From VXNE01 sp963664635 (lineage in GTDB: Bacteria; Pseudomonadota; Gammaproteobacteria; Pseudomonadales; Azotimanducaceae): DNA of 64,000 nucleotides. A model generated the notes under the pieces. It saw only the letters and a list, made by a program, of their open reading frames with translations, was not told the DNA's origin and did not search any database. The stretch covers positions 4,588,001 to 4,652,000 of the forward strand of contig OY761542.1 in assembly GCA_963664635.1 (NCBI GenBank). Reading direction: 5' to 3'. This document shows, piece by piece, positions 35,535 through 43,792 of this stretch (positions are counted from its first letter, which is position 1; every line of letters starts with the position of its first letter). Both the position numbers and the translations under genes were made by a program.

Positions 35535-37193
35535 TCAGTCGGTCCCGTCATCGCTCCCGTCATCGCTCCCGTCATCGCTCCCGTCATCGCTCCCGTCATC
35601 GCTCCGAAGGGCGCCCGTTTCGGTCCCCGTCGCCGCCAGCCCGGTCGCCGGGGGTCCACCCGACGGCGCCTCGCCCGCCGCGTCGGCCTCATCCTCGAAC
35701 CATGGTGCACGGGCGGTCATGATGAGTGCGCTGGCCCGCTCCTCCCCGATGCTCTCGTCAATGTCGAGCAGGTCGGGCGTGGCCAGTTCGGCCAGATCCT
35801 CCATGGTCACGACGCCGTTCCCCGCCAGCGTGTAGGCGAGTTCCCGGTCCATGCCCTCCATGTTCAGGAGATCCGGGGCCGGCTCCCCGTCGGCCAGCAG
35901 GCCGCCGGACGCGATGGCCTTGGTCAGCAGCGCATCCTTCGCGCGCTGCCGCAGTTCCTCGACGATCTCCTCGTCGAAGCCGTCGATCGCCCGCAGCTCC
36001 TCGATGGGGACATAGGCGACCTCCTCGATCGTCGTGAAGCCTTCCTCCGCCAGGACGGCCGCCACGTTCTCGTCGACCGACAGGGCTTCCATGAAGCCTC
36101 CCATGTAGGAGAGGGCTTCCTCCTCCTGCTGCCGCGCCGCGTCCTCTTCGGTCATGATGTTCAGTTCCCAGCCGGTGAGCTGGGCCGCGAGACGCACGTT
36201 TTCGCCCTTCTGGCCGATCGCCTGCGCCAGGTTGTCCTCGGCCACCGCGATGTCCATGGCGTGGGTGTCCTCGTCCAGGACGATGCCGGCAACCTCGGCC
36301 GGCTGCATCGCGTTGATCGCCAACTGCGCGGGGTTCTCGTTCCACGGCACGATGTCCACCCGCTCGCCGGCCAGTTCTCCCGAGACCGCCTGGACGCGCG
36401 ACCCGCGCATGCCCACGCATGCCCCCACGGGATCGATCCGCCCATCGTTGGTGTACACGGCGATCTTCGCCCGCGACCCCGGATTGCGGGCGGCCGCGCG
36501 GATCTCGATCACGTCCTCCGCGATCTCGGGGACCTCCACCTTGAAGAGTTCGATCAGCATCTCCGGCGTGGTGCGGCTCAGAATGAGTTGCGGCCCCCGT
36601 GCCTCCGGCCGCACTTCCACGAGCAGGGCCCGCAGCCGGTCGCCCACCCGGAACGTCTCGCGGGGAATCATGCTGCCCCGCATGAGAATCGCCTCCGCGT
36701 TGCCGCCGAGATCCACGATGACGGCGTCGCGGGTCACCTTCTTGACACTGCCCCCGACGAGTTCGCGCACCCTCGGGAGATACTTCTCGAGCACCTGGGC
36801 CCGCTCCGCTTCGCGAACCTTCTGCGTCAGCACCTGGCGCGCCGCCTGGGCCGCGATGCGGCCGAACTCGACGGACTCGACGCCCACCTCGTGGAACTCC
36901 CCGATCTCGAGCGCCAGATTCCGCTCTTTCGCCTCTTCCGGCGTAAACTCGGCATCGGGGTTGGGCAGCTCATCCTCTTCGAGCTCGCGTTCCGGGTCGA
37001 TGATCTCCCAACGTCGAAAAGTCTCGTAGCTGCCGCTCTCGCGGTCGATGGCGACACGGAACTCGGCGTCTTCCTGGTACCGCTTCTTGGTGGCGGTGGC
37101 CAGCGCCGACTCGAGTGCTTCGAAGATCACGTCTTTCGGCACGCCCTTCTCGTGCGAAAGCGACTCGACGACCGTGAGGATTTCCTTGCTCAT
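35535..37193 (-). CDS. nusA: Transcription termination/antitermination factor NusA
   Basis: 552 residues: N-terminal RNA-polymerase-binding domain (about 1-130), S1 domain (VGGSVKKVTRDAVIVDLGGNA), two KH domains (VGACVGMRGSRVQAVSGEL; AVAEDNLAQAIGQKGENVRLA) and two C-terminal acidic repeats with helix-hairpin-helix character. The last 21 residues are five Asp-Asp-Gly-Ser/Thr tetrapeptides encoded by a 12-bp minisatellite (35547-35606), an unusual acidic tail. It modulates pausing and termination. It lies between rimP and infB as expected. Confidence 0.97.
   Translation of the reverse strand: MSKEILTVVESLSHEKGVPKDVIFEALESALATATKKRYQEDAEFRVAIDRESGSYETFRRWEIIDPERELEEDELPNPDAEFTPEEAKERNLALEIGEFHEVGVESVEFGRIAAQAARQVLTQKVREAERAQVLEKYLPRVRELVGGSVKKVTRDAVIVDLGGNAEAILMRGSMIPRETFRVGDRLRALLVEVRPEARGPQLILSRTTPEMLIELFKVEVPEIAEDVIEIRAAARNPGSRAKIAVYTNDGRIDPVGACVGMRGSRVQAVSGELAGERVDIVPWNENPAQLAINAMQPAEVAGIVLDEDTHAMDIAVAEDNLAQAIGQKGENVRLAAQLTGWELNIMTEEDAARQQEEEALSYMGGFMEALSVDENVAAVLAEEGFTTIEEVAYVPIEELRAIDGFDEEIVEELRQRAKDALLTKAIASGGLLADGEPAPDLLNMEGMDRELAYTLAGNGVVTMEDLAELATPDLLDIDESIGEERASALIMTARAPWFEDEADAAGEAPSGGPPATGLAATGTETGALRSDDGSDDGSDDGSDDGSDDGTD
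35547..35606 (-). repeat. 12-bp minisatellite inside the 3' end of nusA
   Basis: Five tandem units of GTCATCGCTCCC (the last ends in G) in register with the codons, giving Asp-Asp-Gly-Ser on the minus strand. Unit number could change without shifting the frame. Confidence 0.92.
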
Positions 37194-37206
37194 GCGCTCT
37201 CAACCG

Positions 37207-37665
37207 CTAGTCAAAGCGCGGGACGACCCGTGCCCGCCGAATCTGGTCCACCGGAACGGCAAGCGCAGTGCCGTCGGCCTCGACGACGACCTCGCTCGCG
37301 GTCGCCGCCGTCAGCCGGCCCATGACCTTGCGCATCCCTTCGAATGGGAACTTCAGCCGTACGTCCACGTCCTCGCCCAGGTAGGCCTCGTACTGTTCCG
37401 GTTTGAAGAGCACCCGGTCGAGGCCGGGCGACGATACTTCGAGCGTGTAGTCGCTGCGGATCGGCTCCTCCACGTCCAGCACCCCGGAAAGCTGGTGGCT
37501 GACGCGCTCGCAGTCGTCCACCGTCACGCCGGCGGGCGCGTCGATGTAGACCCGCAACATGGGCGGACGGCCGGTGGGGAAGTACTCGATGCCCCACATC
37601 TCACAGCCGAGCCCGCGTACGGTCGGTGCGAGCAACTGCTCCAGTTCCCTTTCTCTCCTGTTCAC
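37207..37665 (-). CDS. rimP: Ribosome maturation factor RimP
   Basis: 152 residues from GTG 37665 (MNRRERELEQLLAPTV), the position that matches the family; the frame is open further upstream through leader structures. GCEMWGIEYFP, LRVYIDAPAGVTVDDCERVSHQLS and LEVSSPGLDRVLFKPEQYEAYLG are RimP motifs. It is needed for 30S maturation. It is the first gene of the rimP-nusA-infB operon, 13 bp before nusA. Three ACCGGTGA-like octamers lie at the start region (37663-37700). Confidence 0.94.
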   Translation of the reverse strand: MNRRERELEQLLAPTVRGLGCEMWGIEYFPTGRPPMLRVYIDAPAGVTVDDCERVSHQLSGVLDVEEPIRSDYTLEVSSPGLDRVLFKPEQYEAYLGEDVDVRLKFPFEGMRKVMGRLTAATASEVVVEADGTALAVPVDQIRRARVVPRFD

Positions 37666-37734
37666 CGGTCGTCTCACCGGTCTTCTCTCACCGGTCGTTT
37701 TCCCAGCGGTCGGCCCGCAGGCTTCCTGCAGATA

Positions 37735-37758
37735 CAAAAAATGGGCGAACCCGCCCAT
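37735..37758 (-). terminator. Intrinsic terminator in the rimP leader
   Basis: On the minus strand a 7-bp perfect hairpin, ATGGGCG-GGTT-CGCCCAT (37741-37758), is followed directly by a T-run (37735-37740). It sits about 70 bp upstream of rimP, so it can work as an attenuator of the NusA/IF2 operon. Confidence 0.75.
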
Positions 37759-37881
37759 TCCCATGCCTCCGCCGGCGCCGAGCACGTCGCGCCGACGGGC
37801 GGGCAGGCTCACCGTCCACTGACGCGGCGCCCGCAGCCCGCCTGCCCGCCGAAGTGGCCGGCCGGCATGCCCGATGTTGCG

Positions 37882-37906
37882 AAAAGGCCCCATCGAGGGG
37901 CCTTTT
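37882..37906 (-). terminator. Terminator-like hairpin after tRNA-fMet
   Basis: AAAAGGCCCC and GGGGCCTTTT (10-bp perfect arms, 5-base loop) lie ten bases past the tRNA 3' end in the direction of transcription. The arm itself ends in TTTT. It probably ends most tRNA transcripts, with some read-through to rimP. Confidence 0.75.
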
Positions 37907-37915
37907 CCTTCAACT

Positions 37916-37992
<77 letters not shown>

Positions 37993-38165
37993 TCAGTAAG
38001 CGCGGAATTATAGCCCACAATTCGCCCGGCGCAATTCCGCGCACCCGGCGAAATCCGTTGGCCGAGGGGCCGGGCAACACGATGCGCACGCCCCGCGGGA
38101 CGCGGGAACGCACGCCGACGAGAGGCACGCGGGACGGTCTCTCGATTCGCCCCGGGAACAGAGGT

Positions 38166-38252
38166 TGGTGCCGAAGAGAGGACTCGAACCTCCACGGGCA
38201 TAAGCCCACTACCCCCTCAAGGTAGCGTGTCTACCAGTTTCACCACTTCGGC
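38166..38252 (-). tRNA. tRNA-Leu (anticodon GAG)
   Basis: 87 nt with encoded CCA and a long variable arm (class II). The acceptor is GCCGAAG/CTTCGGC, the anticodon loop CTTGAGG gives GAG for CUC/CUU codons, and the T-loop is GTTCGAGTC. It lies between secG and tRNA-fMet, the conserved position downstream of secG. Confidence 0.96.
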
Positions 38253-38297
38253 GCGGTTCCCCCTGGACATCCCCGGCTCCCAGGCAGGCGAGTCGGG

Positions 38298-38681
38298 TCA
38301 GACGTCGGGGATGTCGGAATCTACCGGTTCCTGCTCCTCTGTCAACACCGGCGCGTCCGTCTCGTCCGCTTGCATGACCGGCGACGTGTCCCGCGGCACG
38401 AGCGGCATGGACGGAATACCGTCACCGCGCAGGCCATCCGCCCGCTCCTTCGCCGAGTAGGCGAGGCCGAACGTGATGACGAAAAAGCCGATGGACAGCC
38501 ACACCGTCAGCTTCATGAGGAACGATGCGCCCCCGGCCGCCCCGAATACGGTGTTCGATCCACCCGAACCGAAGGCGGCGCCGATGTCGGCGCCCTTGCC
38601 CTGCTGGAGCAGGATGAGGGCGGCGAGGGCGATCGCGTCCGCCACCAGCAGAATCAACAGTACTGTCTCGAACGTTCCCAT
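38298..38681 (-). CDS. secG: Preprotein translocase subunit SecG
   Basis: 127 residues. Two membrane segments are visible (VLLILLVADAIALAALILL and LTVWLSIGFFVITFGLAY), separated by the conserved cytoplasmic loop QQGKGADIGAAFGSGGSNTVFG. It is the small SecYEG subunit that speeds protein export. The acidic tail (about 75-127) is variable in the family. It lies between tpiA and tRNA-Leu, the common order. ATG at 38681. Confidence 0.95.
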   Translation of the reverse strand: MGTFETVLLILLVADAIALAALILLQQGKGADIGAAFGSGGSNTVFGAAGGASFLMKLTVWLSIGFFVITFGLAYSAKERADGLRGDGIPSMPLVPRDTSPVMQADETDAPVLTEEQEPVDSDIPDV

Positions 38682-38686
38682 CTCTT

Positions 38687-38728
38687 TACCGTCCTTCGCC
38701 TACCGTCCTTCGCCTACCGTCCTGCGCC
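38687..38728. repeat. 14-bp minisatellite between tpiA and secG
   Basis: Three head-to-tail units of TACCGTCCTTCGCC (38687, 38701, 38715; the third has one change). They fill the space between the tpiA stop and the secG start, so the secG ribosome site lies close to the array. Confidence 0.85.
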
Positions 38729-38731
38729 GTC

Positions 38732-39514
38732 CTACCCTCTTCCATCCTCTTCCAACCCTGTCCCGCCCGTCCCGGGCCGCCCGTCCCGCGGGTCTTCCCG
38801 AACCGCCGCCGCGACGATCCTGCGGAACCCGCCGGGTTCCAGTGCCGCCCCGCCGACGAGGCCTCCGTCGATGTCGTCTTCGCGGAACAGGGCCGCGGCG
38901 TTGTCCGGCTTGACGCTGCCCCCGTACAGGACGCGCAGCGACGGGTCGCCCAGTGCCTCGCGGATGGCCGCGTGCATGGCCTGCGCCTGTTCGGGCGTGG
39001 CCGTCTCTCCCGTGCCGATGGCCCACACCGGCTCGTAGGCAACCAGCGCGTTCCGTGCGGGAGCGGCGGCGAACACCGCGTCGAGCTGTGCCAGCACCAC
39101 CGCTCTCTCCCGCCCGGCGCGCCTCTCGTCCAACGTCTCTCCGACACAGAGGATCGGGATCAGCCCGGCCCGACGCGCCGCCGCGTACTTTCCGGCGACC
39201 GTCCGGTTGTCCTCACCGAACAGTTGCCGGCGCTCCGAATGGCCCACAAGGGCGTGGCTCGCGCCAAGTTCGGCGGCCATCTCCGCGGCCACCTCGCCCG
39301 TATAGGCTCCGGCAGCTTCCGGATGGACATCCTGGATGCCGACTCCGACCCCGCGCAACCGCGCCACCGCCTCCGCCAGGTAGACGGCCGGCGGAAACAC
39401 GAGAATCTCCGCGCCCGCGTCGAACGCCCCGGAGAGCGGCTGCTCCGCAAATGCGTCGAGCAACGCCCGCGAGCCGTGCATCTTCCAGTTCCCGGCGACG
39501 ATGGGTCGGCGCAT
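38732..39514 (-). CDS. tpiA: Triosephosphate isomerase
   Basis: 260 residues from ATG 39514 (MRRPIVAGNWKMHGS), the standard start; the frame remains open upstream. It interconverts dihydroxyacetone phosphate and glyceraldehyde 3-phosphate. The catalytic lysine (NWKMHG), histidine (ALVGHSERRQ), glutamate with loop 6 (VAYEPVWAIGTG) and the phosphate-binding LYGGSVKPDNA are all present. The C terminus beyond FRRIVAAAV is extended by about 25 glycine/arginine-rich residues. glmM usually lies directly upstream; here an IS separates them. Confidence 0.96.
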   Translation of the reverse strand: MRRPIVAGNWKMHGSRALLDAFAEQPLSGAFDAGAEILVFPPAVYLAEAVARLRGVGVGIQDVHPEAAGAYTGEVAAEMAAELGASHALVGHSERRQLFGEDNRTVAGKYAAARRAGLIPILCVGETLDERRAGRERAVVLAQLDAVFAAAPARNALVAYEPVWAIGTGETATPEQAQAMHAAIREALGDPSLRVLYGGSVKPDNAAALFREDDIDGGLVGGAALEPGGFRRIVAAAVREDPRDGRPGTGGTGLEEDGRG

Positions 39515-39601
39515 GTTCTCCTCACCGCCCTGTTCACCGCACTCGCACGGCCGGGAGCGCAATGGTATAGGCGCACCAGCCAGTTGCAAGTCGCAGAGTT
39601 G

Positions 39602-41450
39602 TCCAACGCTAAGTGAGCCTGAAGGGGCACGGCGTTTCCAAGGCTAAGTGAGCCTGAGGCGTTCGGTTCGGACGATCATTCGGAGGATGATCGTGACGCT
39701 TGAGACCGAACGGCTCCACACGGTGGAGCAGATCAGGGGCTTTCTCGACGGCAACGGGGAAGTGGACTTCAGGCCGGTGGACCGGGACGAGGCCTACGGG
39801 TTCGTGCGTCGCACGCTGGTGCGTCTGGACTACGATGCGCTGGGCCGGGCGGGCAAGGGCACGGTGCGCGAGTTCCTCGGCAAGGCGACGGGGCTGTCGC
39901 GCGCGCAGGTGACCCGGCTGATCGGCCAGTATCGAGCCACGGGTCGGGTCGAGGATCGCCGCGCGGCGAACAGCGGCCGGCCCTTCGCGCGGGTGTACAC
40001 GGCGGCGGACATCCGCCTGCTGGCCGACGCCGACGAGATCGGCGGCCAGCTCTGCGGGCCCGCGGCGTGCGAGGTGCTGCGCCGCCAGTACGAGGTGTTC
40101 GGCGACGCGCGCTTCGAGCGGCTGTCGCGACTGTCCCCGTCGCACCTGTACAACCTGCGGCGGTCGAGGACCTACCGCGCGCGGCGCACGACCGTCGAGC
40201 ACACGCGGCCGACGACGGTGCGCATCGGCGAGCGGCGGCGGCCGGACCCGGGCGGCAAGCCCGGCTTCGTGCGCGTGGACACCGTCCATCAGGGCGACCG
40301 CAACGGCGTCAAGGGCATCTACGCCGTCAACCTGATCGACGAGGTGACCCAGTTCGAGCACGTCGGCGCCGTGGCGGCGATCACCGAGGCCTTTCTGGTT
40401 CCGATCCTGGAGGAGATGCTCGTCAGCTTGCCGTTCGTCGTCCTCGGCTTCCACGCCGACAACGGCTCCGAGTACGTCAACCGCCAGGTCGCCGCGATGC
40501 TCAACAAGCTGCATGTCCCTGATTTCACGAGGTCGCGGGCGCGGCGCTCCAACGACAACGCCCTGGTCGATGCCCGCCGTCCCGGCGGGTTGCAAGAACG
40601 CCAGCGTGGTGCGCAAGTGGCTCGGCCACGACCACATCCCGCGGCGCTTCGCGCCGCGGGTGAACGCCTTCGCCAAGGACGTGCTGACGCCGTACCTGAA
40701 CCACCATCATCCCTGCCTGTTCGCCACCGAGGTCCGCGACGCCAAGGGCAAGGTGCGCCGGCGCTACCGGCGCCGGGACGTGGCGACGCCCTACGAGAAG
40801 CTCAAGTCGCTGCCGAACGCCGAGCGCTTCCTCAAGCCCGGCGTGACCTTCGCCGACCTCGACGTGGCCGCCCACGCGATGTCCGACCTCGAGGCGAACC
40901 GCCGCGCCAACCGCGCGCGGGACGAGCTGTTCCGCACCATCGGCCGCGCCGTTCCCACCGCCGCGTGAGCGGACCGGGCACCGTGCGGCAAGCCCATGCC
41001 GGGGGCCGGCCCCCGGACCCCCGCCCTCGCCGGGAGGCAGGGATCGGCGTCCGCGACGTCGGTCCCGGATGGCGAGCGGCAACGACCGGCGGCGGCGTCC
41101 GATCAGGCCGCGGCGACCGCCGATCCCCGCCCGTCAGGGTGATCTCGCCAGGGCGCGTCAAGGGTCCGCTGCGCCGACCGCGACGCCTCGATGCCGTGCC
41201 TTGGCCCAACGCCTTCCGCCACCCAACACGACCTACAAGAGCTGCCGCCGTGCGCGCGTCGCGATCGCCCTTGACCCGCCGCCAACGCTCGTCGAGGAAA
41301 CCAACCCCCCGCCTCTCCGGCACCCCCGAGAACGAGCGTTGCCCTCACTCGTCGCCGCAACTACCATGCCTACAACACCACGTCCGAACCGGCAGCCGCC
41401 CTCAATCCGAGGGCCGCCCGTTCAGGCTCACCTTCTCATTGGAAAACGCT
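39602..41450 (+). mobile_element. IS with rve-type DDE transposase, doubled left end, broken gene
   Basis: The left end is present twice: TCCAACGCTAAGTGAGCCTGA-like 21-mers start at 39602 and 39637 and differ at one base. The right end, on the complement of 41422-41443, reads TCCAATGAGAAGGTGAGCCTGA, a matching inverted repeat preceded by GCGTTT(T). The transposase gene is frameshifted. The 440 bp after it (40978-41421) are GC-rich and hold no recognisable gene. The element separates tpiA from glmM. The family was not identified with confidence. Confidence 0.75.
39687..40968 (+). pseudogene. DDE (integrase-type) transposase, frameshifted
   Basis: The first part runs from MIVTLETERLHTVEQ through an HTH region (ATGLSRAQVTRLIGQYRATG) to the core with Asp in FVRVDTVHQGD and Asp in GFHADNGSEYVN. 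After SNDNALV the frame breaks, and the conserved continuation (CKNASVVRKWLGHDHIP ... RDELFRTIGRAV) resumes one frame on. Between them lies a 17-bp palindrome, CCCGCCG-TCC-CGGCGGG, at about 40572-40588, as if 19 bp had been inserted at the expected catalytic glutamate codon. The product should be inactive. Confidence 0.75.
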
Positions 41451-41489
41451 GTCGCCCGTGGCCGGCGCGTACCGCCGGGTCGCCCGTCG

Positions 41490-42851
41490 CTACGGGGGCG
41501 AACCGCCCTGTCCCGAGGCCCGCACGACCTCCGCGAGCGCGTTCGCGTGGCCGGCAACGAGGTCGGGATCCTCGCCCTCCACCATGACCCGCACGACCGG
41601 CTCGGTCCCCGACGGCCGGATCAGGACGCGGCCGCGGCCGTCCAGTTGCGCTTCGATGTCGCCGAGCGCGGTCGCCACCGCGCCGCACCCGCTCACCGTG
41701 TCCGGATCCTCCGCCGCCACGCTGACGATGGACTGTGGCAGCTTGGTCATGCCGGTCTTGAGATCCGCGAGGGGTTTGCCCGTTTCGACCATCGGCACGA
41801 GCGCCTGCAGGGCTGAGACGATGCCGTCGCCCGTCGTGGTGAGACCGGAGCACACGATGTGCCCCGAAGACTCCCCACCGAGGGGCCAGTTCCGGCCGCG
41901 CATCGCCTCCAGGACATGGCGGTCCCCCACGTCGGCCCGGGCGAACGGAATACGGGCCTTGCGCAACGCGCGTTCGAGCCCGAGGTTGGTCATCACCGTG
42001 CCGACGACCCCCCCGTTCAGGCGGCCCGTATGCGACCAGTGGCTCGCGATGATGTAGAGGAGTTCGTCGCCATCGACGATCTGGCCATTGCCATCGGCCA
42101 TGATGACGCGGTCGCCGTCCCCGTCGAGGGCGATCCCCACGTCGGCGCCCTCGGTCACGACGGCTTCCGCCATCGCCTCGGGATGCGTGGAGCCGCATCC
42201 CTCGTTGATGTTCATGCCGTTCGGCTCCGCACCGATGACGGTCACGTCGGCGCCGAGCTCCGACAGTACCCGCGGCGCCACCGCGTAGGTCGAGCCGTGG
42301 GCGCAGTCGACGACGACCTTCAGCCCGCGCAGGCGGAATCTGCGATCGACCGTCCCCTTGCAGAACTCGATGTAGCGGCCGCGTGCGTCCTCGAGCAGCT
42401 CGACCTTGCCGAGCTCGCTGGACCGTACCGTCACGAGCGGCGCTTCCATCTGCTGCTCGATGGCGAGTTCCATTGCGTCGGGCAGCTTGTTGCCGCGCGA
42501 GTCGAAGAACTTGATCCCGTTGTCGTCGTAACGGTTGTGCGATGCACTGATGACGATGCCCGCGTCCGCGCGGAAGGTGCGTGTCAGGTATGCGACCGCC
42601 GGGGTCGGGATGGGGGTCAGCAATCGCACGTCGACGCCGGCGGATACCAGGCCGGCTTCGAGCACGGACTCGATCATGTACCCCGAGATCCGCGTGTCCT
42701 TGCCGATGAGCACCAGGCGCGAACCATCGGACGCGAAGACCTTGCCGACGGCCCAGCCGAGCCGCAGGCAGAACTCCGCGGTGATCGGGTGCTTGCCGAC
42801 GCGGCCCCGGATACCGTCCGTGCCGAAGTACTTGCGACCGTTGCTGTGCAT
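41490..42851 (-). CDS. glmM: Phosphoglucosamine mutase
   Basis: 453 residues. It converts glucosamine 6-phosphate to glucosamine 1-phosphate for peptidoglycan and LPS precursors. KYFGTDGIRG, the phosphoserine loop ISASHNRYDDNGIKFF, the metal loop ALDGDGDRVIM, the sugar loop GGESSGH and RPSGTEPVVRVMVEG are complete. ATG at 42851. folP ends 47 bp upstream. The stop is GTAG followed by a short CGGG/CCCG hairpin, then the right end of the neighbouring IS. Confidence 0.97.
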   Translation of the reverse strand: MHSNGRKYFGTDGIRGRVGKHPITAEFCLRLGWAVGKVFASDGSRLVLIGKDTRISGYMIESVLEAGLVSAGVDVRLLTPIPTPAVAYLTRTFRADAGIVISASHNRYDDNGIKFFDSRGNKLPDAMELAIEQQMEAPLVTVRSSELGKVELLEDARGRYIEFCKGTVDRRFRLRGLKVVVDCAHGSTYAVAPRVLSELGADVTVIGAEPNGMNINEGCGSTHPEAMAEAVVTEGADVGIALDGDGDRVIMADGNGQIVDGDELLYIIASHWSHTGRLNGGVVGTVMTNLGLERALRKARIPFARADVGDRHVLEAMRGRNWPLGGESSGHIVCSGLTTTGDGIVSALQALVPMVETGKPLADLKTGMTKLPQSIVSVAAEDPDTVSGCGAVATALGDIEAQLDGRGRVLIRPSGTEPVVRVMVEGEDPDLVAGHANALAEVVRASGQGGSPP

Positions 42852-42898
42852 TGGACTTATCCTCCGGGTCGCGCCGCCGTCATGCGCGGCGCCCCGTC

Positions 42899-43753
42899 TC
42901 AGGCGCTCGCGCGCTCGGGTTCTTCCCCGTAGCGGCAGCGCTCCTCGATCGCCCGGACGACCTTCAGCGCGTCCACCGTCTCCTCGACATCGTGCACCCG
43001 CACCATGGCGGCACCCCGCATGACCGCGTACACCGCAGCGCCAATACTACCCGCCAAACGTCCCCCGGGGGGCTTCTCCGTGACGTGCCCGATCGTGCTC
43101 TTGCGCGACACGCCCACCAGGATCGGCAGCCCGTCCCCGGACAGGACCGGGAGGTTCCGCAACAGGTCGAGGTTGTGGCGCACCGTCTTGCCGAAGCCGA
43201 TCCCCGGATCGAGCAGCAACCGCTCGCGCGCGACCCCCGCGGCCCGGCACGCGGCGGCGCGTTCCGCCAGAAAGACGGCGACTTCCCCCACTACGTCCGC
43301 GTATTCCGGCCGCCGGTGCATGGTGCGCGGCGCGCCCCGCATGTGCATCAGGCAGACCGCGGCCCGCGAACGCGCCAGCACTTCGAGCATGCCCGGCCCG
43401 CGTGCCGCACGGACATCGTTGACCATCCCGGCGCCGGCGGCGATGGCCGCCTCGGCCACCGGGGTCTTGCTGGTGTCCACGCTGACGACCGTATCGAAGC
43501 CGCGGACACCCTCGACGACCGGCAGGATGCGTTCGATCTCCTCGGCCGCCGAGACGGCCGAGGCTCCGGGCCGCGTGCTCTCGCCGCCAATGTCGATGAC
43601 CGCGGCCCCGGCGTCGACCATGCGCCCCGCGGCCTCGACCGCCGCGCCCGCCGAGCGGAACCTGCCCCCGTCGGAGAACGAGTCCGGCGTCATGTTGATG
43701 ACCCCCATGACCCGTGGCCGGCCAAGATCGATGGTGCGCGTACCGCAGAGCAA
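42899..43753 (-). CDS. folP: Dihydropteroate synthase
   Basis: 284 residues. It joins 4-aminobenzoate to dihydropterin pyrophosphate in folate synthesis and is the sulfonamide target. VMGVINMTPDSFSDGG, IDIGGESTRPGA, GAGMVNDVRA and LLDPGIGFGKTVRHNLDLL are the family motifs. TTG at 43753 is the likely start, right after GGGGAG. It lies between ftsH (39-bp gap) and glmM, the standard gammaproteobacterial order. folK is not adjacent. Confidence 0.96.
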   Translation of the reverse strand: MLCGTRTIDLGRPRVMGVINMTPDSFSDGGRFRSAGAAVEAAGRMVDAGAAVIDIGGESTRPGASAVSAAEEIERILPVVEGVRGFDTVVSVDTSKTPVAEAAIAAGAGMVNDVRAARGPGMLEVLARSRAAVCLMHMRGAPRTMHRRPEYADVVGEVAVFLAERAAACRAAGVARERLLLDPGIGFGKTVRHNLDLLRNLPVLSGDGLPILVGVSRKSTIGHVTEKPPGGRLAGSIGAAVYAVMRGAAMVRVHDVEETVDALKVVRAIEERCRYGEEPERASA

Positions 43754-43792
43754 CTCCCCGCGGCGCGCGGGGGCGTCCCGCCGCGAGATCGG

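Noticed and set aside
40978..41421. Frames in the right part of the IS between tpiA and glmM
   Set aside because: Short proline/arginine-rich frames only; no start signals or recognisable motifs, so treated as non-coding IS sequence.
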